Source: Pseudomonadota bacterium (GTDB lineage: Bacteria > Pseudomonadota > Alphaproteobacteria > Micavibrionales > UBA2020). Taken from it: 12,835 nucleotides of DNA. Made by a program: the position numbers and the translations under genes. Location: assembly GCA_023444705.1 (NCBI GenBank), contig JAEXMB010000050.1:1-12835 (forward strand), written 5' to 3'. Below the pieces are notes generated by a model. The model searched no databases and was not told the DNA's origin. It was given only the letters and a program-made list of their open reading frames with translations. This document shows positions 1-6,226 of this stretch, piece after piece (position 1 is the first letter of the stretch; every line of letters starts with the position of its first letter).

Positions 1-34
1 GATTACATCTCCGTGGGGGTATTCTTTTTATTCC

Positions 35-499
35 TTACACATGCGCCTGCGAGGCGTTTTGCGATTTACGCGCAAAGTCTGCGTAGACCACGGTGTTTTC
101 GCCGTTGGCCGCGCCTTGCTGGGTGAGGGGGACGTAGCCCTGGCCCATCAGGTGACGCACGCGCGCGCCGATTTCCTTGAGGTGGAAGGGGCGGGTGGTG
201 ATGGGGGCCGGTGCGTAGCTCGGCGTTGAAATGGTGTCCATCGCAACCGCGGCAAATCCGGTGACGAAGATGACTTGCAACAAGGGGTTTTCCTGCAGCG
301 CTTTTTGCGCCAGCACGAAACCGTCGATACCGGGCATGACGACGTCGATCAGCAGGATGTCGTAGGTTTCGCGTGCCGACAGGCGCCAGGTATCAAGGCA
401 GTTGTCGACCTGGGTGATCTGGTGGCCTTGCGCCTTGAGCGATTTGGCGAGGAATTCGGCGGTGGTCTGGTTATGCTCGGCGATGAGGATGCGTGCCAT
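35..499 (-). CDS. CpdR-like single-domain response regulator with C-terminal tail
   Basis: A 154-aa protein, a receiver domain (residues 2-118) plus a tail of about 36 residues and no DNA-binding domain. The motif VIFVTGFAAVA (76-86) and PFHLKEIGARV (104-114) are those of CpdR, the alphaproteobacterial regulator that primes ClpXP for degradation of cell-cycle proteins when unphosphorylated. The phosphoacceptor is D52 (LLIDVVMPG) and the conserved Thr is T80. Two usual active-site residues differ: the acidic pair at the end of strand 1 is E8-H9, and the Lys before the last Pro is R103. Known CpdR proteins are about 120 aa, so the tail is extra. The start at 499 is chosen because it begins with MARILIAE, the normal start of a receiver, and has AAAGGGG just upstream; an in-frame ATG 14 codons further up (541) has no receiver homology. 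Family call is confident; orthology to CpdR and function are inferred. Confidence 0.82.
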   Translation of the reverse strand: MARILIAEHNQTTAEFLAKSLKAQGHQITQVDNCLDTWRLSARETYDILLIDVVMPGIDGFVLAQKALQENPLLQVIFVTGFAAVAMDTISTPSYAPAPITTRPFHLKEIGARVRHLMGQGYVPLTQQGAANGENTVVYADFARKSQNASQAHV

Positions 500-537
500 G
501 AGAAACCCCTTTATCAAACCCTTGTTAATCCCGTTTT

Positions 538-557
538 GCACTGTGTCGCCACAGCGC
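538..557 (-). promoter_or_regulatory. GNRA-type hairpin in the leader of the CpdR-like gene
   Basis: Read on the minus strand, an 8-bp stem (GCGCTGTG pairing with CACAGTGC, one G-U pair) closes a GCGA tetraloop, a very stable loop type. It lies 38 nt before the start codon and is not followed by a T-run, so it is not an intrinsic terminator. It could protect the mRNA end or affect translation; the function is not shown. Confidence 0.45.
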
Positions 558-672
558 CCCTGATGAATTTAGTAGACCATGTTATGGGAATGAAAGCAAG
601 GAATATTATGAAAAAATAGTTAATTTTACACGGCATTAAAGGTAAACGGGCATAAAAAATCTTTATTTATCA

Positions 673-701
673 ATTATATTTCTATACCGGTGGCCGTGCA
701 A
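673..701 (-). promoter_or_regulatory. Putative sigma-70 promoter for the CpdR-like gene
   Basis: On the minus strand TTGCAC (701-696) and TATAAT (678-673) are separated by exactly 17 bp. The -10 is perfect and the -35 matches at TTG. Transcription would start near 666, giving a leader of about 165 nt before the start at 499. The surrounding DNA is AT-rich, so chance matches are possible. Confidence 0.5.
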
Positions 702-822
702 AAAAGTAACTGGAATATTAACGCCCCCGCATGGGCGGGAATCGCTGCGGGTAAAAATCGACATCGCGGGCGGGGTTTTGTAGCGTTGCGGAGCAGGCGA
801 CTCACCACAGGGGATGACGGCG

Positions 823-1659
823 ATGGATCACGACAGCACAGCGGCAGCTCCCCCCTTGTTTGGCGCGTCCTTGCCCGCCGATGCTGCTGCCGCGCGTCAG
901 GCTGTCTATGACGGGGCCGTATTCAAATGCGCGGCATCGCCTGCATCACTGGCACTCGCACAGCGTATGCATGCTGCCGTGCAGGGCGCGCTTGGCGCTG
1001 ACATCACCTCTGTTCACACGCGCGCGTCGTTTGCGGATGTTTATCCCCCGCTCACCACGCTGCGTCAGCAGATCGCGGCATCCGATGACTGCCGCCGCGC
1101 GATGGCGGATGTGATGGCCGCACTTGGCTTTGATGCCGCTGAATTTTTATTCGACGATCTGCGCCTGCGCTGCGTGATGAACAACGGCCATCTTAACACA
1201 GGTGCCGCCAAGGCCTATGCCCTGCACCGCGACACGTGGTACGGCAACCCGCAAAGCCAGATCAATTTCTGGATCCCGCTGCACGATGTCGACGCAAGCA
1301 TGGCGTTTACCTTCTATCCCGAATATTTCGCGCGCGCGATCGACAATACGTCGCACGGGTTTGACTTTCTGGCGTGGATCGAAAAGACCGGCTGGCAGGG
1401 CAGCAAGAACGTACCCGACAACGATTACCCGCGCGCAACGGCGCGGCCTGATGGCGGCGGCGTGACGTTTTCCGCGCGCGCAGGTGACGTGATCGTGTTC
1501 TCGGCAGCGCATCTGCATGAAACCACGCCCAATGCATCTGGGTTGACGCGCTTCAGCCTTGATTTCCGCGCTGTCCACCGCGACGACCACGCATCGGGCC
1601 GCGGTGCGCCCAATGCCGACAACGGCTCGCGCCCCGATGCGCTGCGCGGCTACCGCTAA
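823..1659 (+). CDS. 2OG-Fe(II) dioxygenase, phytanoyl-CoA dioxygenase (PhyH)-like
   Basis: A 278-aa cytoplasmic protein with no signal peptide. The metal-binding facial triad is visible: H135-x-D137 in ALHRDTWYG and a distal H232 in SAAHLHETTPN, followed 11 residues later by R243, the position expected for the 2-oxoglutarate-binding Arg. This H-x10-R spacing matches the human PHYH family. Strand-rich segments (SQINFWIPLHD, AGDVIVFSAAH) fit a double-stranded beta-helix. Such enzymes hydroxylate small molecules or acyl chains using O2 and 2-oxoglutarate; the substrate cannot be told. The first in-frame ATG (814) abuts the AGGGG Shine-Dalgarno at 809-813, so the ATG at 823, 9 nt after it, is preferred. 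The C-terminus (GRGAPNADNGSRPDALRGYR) looks disordered. It stands alone, with a terminator 14 nt after its stop. Confidence 0.78.
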   Translation: MDHDSTAAAPPLFGASLPADAAAARQAVYDGAVFKCAASPASLALAQRMHAAVQGALGADITSVHTRASFADVYPPLTTLRQQIAASDDCRRAMADVMAALGFDAAEFLFDDLRLRCVMNNGHLNTGAAKAYALHRDTWYGNPQSQINFWIPLHDVDASMAFTFYPEYFARAIDNTSHGFDFLAWIEKTGWQGSKNVPDNDYPRATARPDGGGVTFSARAGDVIVFSAAHLHETTPNASGLTRFSLDFRAVHRDDHASGRGAPNADNGSRPDALRGYR

Positions 1660-1673
1660 CGCTAACGGCATAG

Positions 1674-1711
1674 AAAAACCCCCGCAAGGCGGAAACCTTG
1701 CGGGGGTTTTT
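1674..1711. terminator. Bidirectional intrinsic terminator
   Basis: A perfect 16-bp inverted repeat (arms 1674-1689 and 1696-1711, loop CGGAAA) with a GC-rich core (CCCCCGCAAGG) flanked by A5 on the left and T5 on the right. Either strand therefore gives a strong stem followed by a U-run. It sits between two convergent genes, the oxygenase ending at 1659 and the thiol oxidoreductase ending at 1734, and can stop transcription from both. Confidence 0.92.
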
Positions 1712-1733
1712 ATGACAGGCTTGCGCGTGAAGA

Positions 1734-2507
1734 TCAGTTTTTCTTCTTGGCGCGCACGGCTTCGATCGCTTTTTCAAGTTCTTCTGCCGGAACGGCGCCG
1801 CCGAAGAACTGGTCGTCAACCGTAAAGGCGGGCGTGCCGGTCACGCCGACGTCGCGGCCCAGAGCGATGTTTTTCTCCAGATGCACGGCGATCTCGCTGT
1901 TTTGCGCGTCTTTGGCGGCTTTGTCGACGTCAAGGCCGGCGGCCTTGGCAACGTCGCGCAGGACGGTGTCGTCGATCTGGCCGTTATGTTCCATCATCTT
2001 GCTGTGGAACGCGAAGTACTTGCCCTGTCTGTGTGCGGCCAGCGCCCATTCGGCCGCGGTTTTCGAGGTGGGGCCAAGGATGGGGAAGTCAACGAAGACA
2101 ACCTTCACGTTCTTGTCGCGCTCGACCAGTTTTTGCACTTCGGGGAAGACGTGCTTGCAATAGCCGCAGTTATAGTCAAAGAATTCGACCACCACCACGT
2201 CGCCGTCCTTGTTGCCAAGGAAGGGCGCATCGGCGTCTTTGTAGAGTTTGTCGTAGTTGTTCTTGATGCCTTCGGCGGAACGTTCCTGCACCGACTTGCG
2301 CTGGTAGTTGTCAACGGAATCCATGATGACCTTGCCGTTGTTCATCAGGTATTCCTCGACGATCTTTTCGACGTCGGCCTTGGTCAGCGGTGCTGCTTCC
2401 TGGGCGTGGGCCATGCTGGCGATGCCAAGCGAGACGATGACAGCGATGGCGGCAAAGATAGCGGCCAGACGCGACAGGCGCTTGGGTGTGGCGGTGATGA
2501 GTGTCAT
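1734..2507 (-). CDS. Exported DsbA-fold thiol:disulfide oxidoreductase (ScsC/Com1-like)
   Basis: A 257-aa protein exported by a signal peptide: basic n-region (KRLSR), hydrophobic 14-32, likely cleavage after MAHA (residue 35). Residues 40-95 form a charged helical N-terminal segment like the one of ScsC-type and Com1-type proteins. The thioredoxin-fold part starts at VVVVEFFDYNCGYC with the redox pair C114/C117 (CGYC); the cis-proline loop is GVTGTPAF, with T225-P226. It would act in the periplasm on disulfide formation or isomerisation. CGYC with Thr before cis-Pro is the DsbC (isomerase) combination rather than CPHC/Val of E. coli DsbA, so the direction of the reaction is uncertain. The start at 2507 is chosen because it gives a proper signal peptide and has AAGGGGA 11 nt upstream; an in-frame extension to 2633 adds 42 residues that would bury the signal peptide. 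It is transcribed alone from the region after the M48 gene. Confidence 0.88.
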   Translation of the reverse strand: MTLITATPKRLSRLAAIFAAIAVIVSLGIASMAHAQEAAPLTKADVEKIVEEYLMNNGKVIMDSVDNYQRKSVQERSAEGIKNNYDKLYKDADAPFLGNKDGDVVVVEFFDYNCGYCKHVFPEVQKLVERDKNVKVVFVDFPILGPTSKTAAEWALAAHRQGKYFAFHSKMMEHNGQIDDTVLRDVAKAAGLDVDKAAKDAQNSEIAVHLEKNIALGRDVGVTGTPAFTVDDQFFGGAVPAEELEKAIEAVRAKKKN

Positions 2508-2615
2508 GTGATGTGTTTCCCCTTGATCGTAACGTGGCACGTCCATGCGGATGGCGGTGCCGTGGTCGCATATATGTGTGGGAATCAATGCAGCCCCCCG
2601 CCGCAAGGTATTCCC

Positions 2616-2651
2616 GTTAACCATCCCCAGCATAGCGCAAGGGGCGTTAAC
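2616..2651. promoter_or_regulatory. Paired GTTAAC palindromes upstream of the thiol oxidoreductase gene
   Basis: Two identical GTTAAC palindromes (2616-2621 and 2646-2651) lie 30 bp apart, about three helical turns. Inside them CCCC (2625-2628) and GGGG (2641-2644) are also complementary, so the whole forms an imperfect dyad. It lies 109-144 bp before the start codon at 2507. This could be an operator or chance; no regulator is identifiable. Confidence 0.25.
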
Positions 2652-2693
2652 AAATCATATACAATTTTAGAGATGGTGTGCTGTTACGGCAAA

Positions 2694-2728
2694 GGCAAGC
2701 GATCTCGACACTGTCAGGATCGCGTGCC
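2694..2728 (-). terminator. Likely terminator hairpin after the M48 protease gene
   Basis: An inverted repeat with 11-bp arms and one mismatch (2694-2704 with 2718-2728) and a 13-nt loop that can itself pair (GAC/GTC). In the minus direction it starts right at the stop codon of the M48 gene and is followed by TTTGCC, only a short T-run. Position and stem strength suggest a terminator or an mRNA 3'-end structure. Confidence 0.5.
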
Positions 2729-4065
2729 TAGCGATTTTTCATCTTTTCCTCGCCCGCGGCGGCGGCGTCGAGGATGTCAAGCGCGCGCTGGCGGCTGGCG
2801 CCGGTCTTGGGCAGGGCGTTGAGCGCCAGATTGGCCTCGGTCCGTGCGGACTTGAACTTGCCCTGCAACAGCGAGCGTTCGGCCAGATGCAGGCGTGACA
2901 GGCCTTCCTTGCCCTGACGGCCATAGGCCATCGCCAGAAACTGGTGTGTCATCGACTGCTTGGGTTCGATCTGCAGCGCGCGCTGCAGCTGGCTGACCGC
3001 CTGGTCAAGCTTGCCGGCTTCCAGCAGCGCATGGCCGTAGGCGGCGGCGATCAACCCTGCCTTGGGCGCAAGCTCCGCCGCCTTGGCATAGGCGGTCAGC
3101 GCGGGCGTGACCTTGCCATTTTCAAACAGCATCTCGCCTTTGAGTTCGTAGAAATAGGGATTGTCCGGCTCGTCGGCGATGATGCCGTCGGCCAGTGTCA
3201 GCGCCTTGGGGATGTCGCCCTTGCGGTACCACGCGATGGCTTGTGCGTAGCGTCCGGTGGTATCGTTGCCGCGTTTCATCAATGCGCGGTCGGGCAGAAG
3301 GTAGGCTTCAAGCTTGGCCTGCATGCGCGCAAGCTTGGCGTCCCAGCCAGCGGGGATTTGCCCGTGGCCTGGCGAGGTTGCGATGATGTTGCGCAGAAAA
3401 TCGACGCGGTCCTGACTGATCGGGTGGGTGCGCACGTATTCGCTTTGCTGGCTTTCGGGCAGTAGTTCTTGCGAGGCAAGTTGTTCCATGAAGGTCATGA
3501 AGCCCTCGACCGGCAGGCCAGCGTCTTGCAAAAAGCGCACGCCGGATTGATCGGCAGCACCTTCCTGAATGCGGCTGTGGCGCAGCATGCTGCGCAGGGC
3601 GATGCTTTGCGATGCGCTGGCGGCGGCCATCGCGGCCTCGCCCGACTTGGCGCCGATGGCGACGGCAAAGCCCAGCACCTGCGCGAGCCATGCCTGCGCG
3701 GTGAGGTTATCGGCCTCGATGCGCGAGCGCGCCAGATGGCCCGAGGCGATATGGCCGCTCTCGTGTGCGATAACGCCGACCAGCTCGGCCGGATTCTTCA
3801 CCTGCATCAGCAGCCCGGTGTGAAAAAATATATTCTGCCCGCCCGCAACGAAGGCGTTGAGCGTGGGGTCCTGAATCATGATGATGCGCACGGTCGACGG
3901 CGACAGCCCCGCTTGCTCAAAGATCGGTCGGGCGAAGGTGCGCAGGGTGTCTTCAATCTCGTCGTCGCGGATGATTTGCATGCCCGCCGCGCGCGCAGTG
4001 ACGGGGGCCAGCAGCATTGCCGCCAGCACCAGCATCATCATCGCGAAGCGGAGAGCCGTGCGCAT
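2728..4065 (-). CDS. Exported M48 zinc metalloprotease with TPR repeats (BepA/YfgC-like)
   Basis: A 445-aa protein. A signal peptide (residues 1-26, MRTALRFAMMMLVLAAMLLAPVTARA) sends it to the periplasm. The M48 peptidase part follows: zinc ligands H101 and H105 with catalytic E102 in AHESGH, and third ligand E168 in IQEGAADQSG. H214 in THPISQDR is in the place of the conserved His of BepA (His246) that regulates access to the zinc. Residues 270-420 contain about four TPR units, the binding platform for outer-membrane assembly substrates in BepA. The length is close to the E. coli protein (487 aa). In the family the enzyme both chaperones LptD/BAM substrates and degrades stalled ones; that role here is by homology. 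Its start lies 11 nt after the stop of the upstream small exported protein, with AGGA overlapping that stop, so the two form an operon. Confidence 0.9.
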   Translation of the reverse strand: MRTALRFAMMMLVLAAMLLAPVTARAAGMQIIRDDEIEDTLRTFARPIFEQAGLSPSTVRIIMIQDPTLNAFVAGGQNIFFHTGLLMQVKNPAELVGVIAHESGHIASGHLARSRIEADNLTAQAWLAQVLGFAVAIGAKSGEAAMAAASASQSIALRSMLRHSRIQEGAADQSGVRFLQDAGLPVEGFMTFMEQLASQELLPESQQSEYVRTHPISQDRVDFLRNIIATSPGHGQIPAGWDAKLARMQAKLEAYLLPDRALMKRGNDTTGRYAQAIAWYRKGDIPKALTLADGIIADEPDNPYFYELKGEMLFENGKVTPALTAYAKAAELAPKAGLIAAAYGHALLEAGKLDQAVSQLQRALQIEPKQSMTHQFLAMAYGRQGKEGLSRLHLAERSLLQGKFKSARTEANLALNALPKTGASRQRALDILDAAAAGEEKMKNR

Positions 4066-4076
4066 TGCCTTGCGTC

Positions 4077-4616
4077 CTAGTTCATCTGCAGGCCGGTCGG
4101 GCTATAGCTGCCGACCATTTTGCGCGTGGCGTGATCGCGCAGGATGACGGGGGCTTGCGTGCCGCTGAACGCACCGGCCTGATCGGTCAGCAGTTTCAGC
4201 GTGCGGTTCTGGTCAAGCTTGGACAATGTATAAAAGGTGGGGCCAAGCGTGACCTCGCGCGCGCCGCCGCCGATGTTCTGGCGGGTGAAGATGCCGGCGG
4301 CATAAAATTTGCGCAGGGCGACGTCGGCGGTCCAGCCATTTGGCCATTTGGCGGTGTCCCAATCTTGCCCGGCCCATTGCGCGTCGTGATTGTTGACGGG
4401 GTCGTGGTTAGACACCATCGGCGTGAATTCGTAATAGTTCGGGCGCTTGATCATATAGTCGGGATAGGGGTTGAGATCTGCCGCCACAGGGCGGTTGACG
4501 GTGCGCTCCTCGCCCTGATTGTTCTGGTTCTGCGCTTGAGCGGCCACGGGTGCCAGCAGGGCGGCGGCAAGGACGGTGGTCAGCAACAGGCGGGTGGCGG
4601 TCATGAGGCGTGGCAT
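4077..4616 (-). CDS. Small exported protein of unknown function, partner gene of the M48 protease
   Basis: A 179-aa protein that I do not recognise. It has a clear signal peptide (MPRLMTATRLLLTTVLAAALLAPVAAQA) with likely cleavage after residue 28, then a Gln/Asn-rich stretch (QNQNNQGEE), then a region rich in Tyr, Trp, Asn and Pro (residues 48-98, with PDYMIKRPNYYEFTP and AKWPNGW). The mature part has no cysteine and no second membrane segment, so it should be periplasmic or outer-membrane associated. The ATG at 4616 is preferred, with AAGGAG 13 nt upstream. The longest reading (4661) begins inside the TATATAT that may be the promoter -10. The ATG at 4604 is also possible. It lies 11 nt upstream of the M48 protease gene on the same strand and is probably co-transcribed and perhaps functionally linked to it. 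Confidence 0.75.
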   Translation of the reverse strand: MPRLMTATRLLLTTVLAAALLAPVAAQAQNQNNQGEERTVNRPVAADLNPYPDYMIKRPNYYEFTPMVSNHDPVNNHDAQWAGQDWDTAKWPNGWTADVALRKFYAAGIFTRQNIGGGAREVTLGPTFYTLSKLDQNRTLKLLTDQAGAFSGTQAPVILRDHATRKMVGSYSPTGLQMN

Positions 4617-4661
4617 GGGCGAAACATGGCTCCTTGTGGCGGTCAGATGAGATGCCGACAT

Positions 4662-4668
4662 ATATATA
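4662..4668 (-). promoter_or_regulatory. Possible -10 element of the exported protein/M48 operon
   Basis: A TATATAT run reads on the minus strand about 46 nt before the chosen start at 4616. No good -35 is visible at 16-18 bp. It is the only promoter-like sequence in the short divergent gap. Confidence 0.3.
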
Positions 4669-4688
4669 AGGCGATTTTAACCCTTTTG

Positions 4689-4697
4689 TGGGATAAT
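4689..4697 (+). promoter_or_regulatory. Possible extended -10 promoter of the FlgC-like gene
   Basis: TGG followed by GATAAT fits an extended -10 (TGnTATAAT, one mismatch). No -35 is seen at the expected distance. Transcription would start near 4704, about 36 nt before the start codon. A TTAACC half-site resembling part of a CtrA box lies just upstream at 4677-4682. Confidence 0.35.
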
Positions 4698-4739
4698 GAT
4701 AGCTGTGGGAAGCCGTTTTCGGAGGGGAAAACCAAAGCG

Positions 4740-5165
4740 ATGCTGACACCGGCCTTGTCCAATGCCCTCAGCGGGCTGAACGCGCAAAAACTGCGCCTGA
4801 ACGCCACCGCCAGCAACGTGGCGAACGTGTCGTCGGGCGGGGCTGTTCCCGGTTCGGCGCAGGCTCAGGCGGGCGCGCCCACGGTCTACCGGCCGCTACA
4901 GGTCAATATGACGAGTGTGACCACCGCCGACGGGCAGGGGGCTGGCGTTTTTGCTGACGTTACGGAAAGTAAAAACGGATTTTCTTTGAGCTACGACCCC
5001 GATGCGCTTGGCGCCAATGCCGAAGCTTTTGTTGCGGTGCCAAATGTCGACCTTGCCCAGGAGGCGGTCAATCTCATTGAAACAAAAGCACTTTTCAAGG
5101 CGAACGCCGCCGTCATCCGCACGCAGGAAGAGATGCTGGGCAGTCTGCTCGACACTGTCGGCTGA
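4740..5165 (+). CDS. FlgC-like flagellar basal-body rod protein, stand-alone
   Basis: A 141-aa protein with the two conserved ends of the flagellar rod/hook family. The N-terminal helix is ALSGLNAQKLRLNATASNVANVSSG (residues 10-33, the SNxAN signature). The C-terminal segment SYDPDALGANAEAFVAVPNVDLAQEAVNLIETKALFKANAAVIRTQEEML matches the FlgC pattern DPD...ENGYV..PNVD..EEM.NMI. The length is that of FlgC (about 135-140 aa). Rod proteins assemble in the periplasm between the MS ring and the hook after export by the flagellar type III system, without a cleaved signal peptide, and none is present here. The start has GGAGGGG 12 nt upstream. No other flagellar gene is in the window, so this may be a paralogue rather than the main flgC. 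It is divergent from the M48 operon. Confidence 0.75.
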   Translation: MLTPALSNALSGLNAQKLRLNATASNVANVSSGGAVPGSAQAQAGAPTVYRPLQVNMTSVTTADGQGAGVFADVTESKNGFSLSYDPDALGANAEAFVAVPNVDLAQEAVNLIETKALFKANAAVIRTQEEMLGSLLDTVG

Positions 5166-5204
5166 ACGCTGTCTGGTTATTTTCCTGAATAGACCGAAAG
5201 TCCA

Positions 5205-5232
5205 TTGACTCGTTTTTCCGGAACTCTATAGT
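5205..5232 (+). promoter_or_regulatory. Strong sigma-70-type promoter of the 276-aa protein gene
   Basis: TTGACT (5205-5210) and TATAGT (5227-5232) with a 16-bp spacer, each one mismatch from consensus. Predicted transcription start is near 5239, leaving a leader of about 40 nt. The promoter lies 39 bp after the stop codon of the FlgC-like gene and gives the next gene its own transcription unit. Confidence 0.75.
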
Positions 5233-5279
5233 TGGGGCACTTTTCCCCCACCCCCCAGAGTTAACCGGAGTTTAGAATC

Positions 5280-6110
5280 ATGGACGGTAATTTCTTTCGC
5301 GACCTTTTCAACAAAATTGCTGGCCAGGTTGATGGCCAGGACCTGACCCACCGTGTTGTCCGCGCCGCTGGCGCCGGCGCCAAGGCAGCTGCCGAGCGCG
5401 GCCTGCAGGAATTCCCCCATACCTTCATCAAAGACACCATCGAGAACGCCTATGCCGGTCTCGTCAGCCAGGACCTGGCCGAGCAGATCAGCCTGAGCAT
5501 CCGCTCCTTTGACGAAGGCAAGATCAAAGACGTCCTCGACACCGTTGTCGAGAAGATGAAAGAAGACCAGACCGCCGCCGCGCTGGCAAAACAGCTGAAA
5601 GAAATCCTCAAGCAAGCCGACAACGACCAGATCGAAGGCATGATCGAGCAGATCATCCCGAGCGACCGTTTCAGCGAGCGCATGATCTTCAAGGCGCTGT
5701 TCATGCAGGCCCGCCCCATCCTCGACGAAATGCGCGGTATGGATGAATTCGAGCTGTCCGAAAAAATCAAAGAACTGGCCGACACCATCCCGACCGATAT
5801 CCTTGCGATGCAGGTTGGCGCGCTGACCCGCGAAATCACCCCCGAGCGCATCCTCGAGCAAGCGCACGGCGTTGTTGGCAAGCTGCCCTCGGGCAACGCA
5901 ATCGCCGACATCGTCCACGGCGTTGGCACCTCGGCTGTCAAGCACTTCGACGCTGTTGCAAAATCGCGCAGCCTGCAGGAAGCCGCCAACGCGTTCAGCG
6001 CGCTGAAAGACGAAGCGAAAGCAATCGTCAACGGCCAGATTTCTGCCGATGAAGCAGCGAAAAAACCTGTCGACAAGAAAACCAAAGGCAACGACGGCTT
6101 CAAGTTCTAA
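5280..6110 (+). CDS. Uncharacterised, probably abundant helical protein
   Basis: A 276-aa cytoplasmic protein that I do not recognise. It has no signal peptide or membrane segment, no Cys and no Trp, and is mostly charged amphipathic helix, for example KIKDVLDTVVEKMKEDQ and ALAKQLKEILKQADNDQIEGMIEQIIP. It ends in a Lys-rich tail (KKPVDKKTKGNDGFKF). Codon use is strongly biased to a few codons (CTG, ATC, AAA, GAC, CGC), more so than in the neighbours; the opposite strand stays free of stops as a side effect. With the near-consensus promoter, the well-spaced CGGAG 9 nt before the ATG, and a strong terminator hairpin, this suggests a highly expressed single gene. A structural, storage-granule or nucleoid-type role would fit such a composition, but nothing in the sequence proves one. 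Confidence 0.82.
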   Translation: MDGNFFRDLFNKIAGQVDGQDLTHRVVRAAGAGAKAAAERGLQEFPHTFIKDTIENAYAGLVSQDLAEQISLSIRSFDEGKIKDVLDTVVEKMKEDQTAAALAKQLKEILKQADNDQIEGMIEQIIPSDRFSERMIFKALFMQARPILDEMRGMDEFELSEKIKELADTIPTDILAMQVGALTREITPERILEQAHGVVGKLPSGNAIADIVHGVGTSAVKHFDAVAKSRSLQEAANAFSALKDEAKAIVNGQISADEAAKKPVDKKTKGNDGFKF

Positions 6111-6179
6111 GCCGCCGGCCCTTGGGTCGCACACAAGATACTCTTTCGAACTTACTTCCCTAGGTTCAAAGAGGTTGAA

Positions 6180-6209
6180 GAAGGGGCCCTGCGTGAACAG
6201 GGCCCCTTC
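6180..6209 (+). terminator. Intrinsic terminator of the 276-aa protein gene
   Basis: A perfect 12-bp GC-rich stem (6180-6191 with 6198-6209, GAAGGGGCCCTG) and a 6-nt loop CGTGAA, followed by GCTTTATTATAT. It lies 70 bp after the stop codon. The T-run is interrupted, but the stem is very stable. Confidence 0.75.
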
Positions 6210-6226
6210 GCTTTATTATATGGGCT

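Larger units (their letters stand above)
500..822. other. Divergent intergenic region, AT-rich
   Basis: A 323-bp stretch between the divergent CpdR-like and oxygenase genes. It is much richer in A+T than its flanks around 580-720. It holds the minus-strand promoter and leader hairpin listed separately, and a small GC hairpin (CCCGC 726-730 with GCGGG 735-739, loop ATGG) upstream of the oxygenase. I could not find a convincing plus-strand -35/-10 pair and see no coding sequence. Confidence 0.6.

Noticed and set aside
1881..2822. Plus-strand open frame of 313 aa across the thiol oxidoreductase gene
   Set aside because: It is the antisense of a gene with signal peptide, CGYC and cis-Pro motifs, and continues across a terminator hairpin and intergenic DNA.
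4017..4739. Long N-terminal extension of the FlgC-like frame
   Set aside because: It is antisense to the small exported protein and M48 start, and family homology begins at the ATG at 4740.
5226..6134. A 302-aa open frame antisense to the 276-aa gene
   Set aside because: Composition (runs of FxxxFF and VVVG) and lack of family features; it is open only because the sense gene avoids most codons that would give antisense stops.
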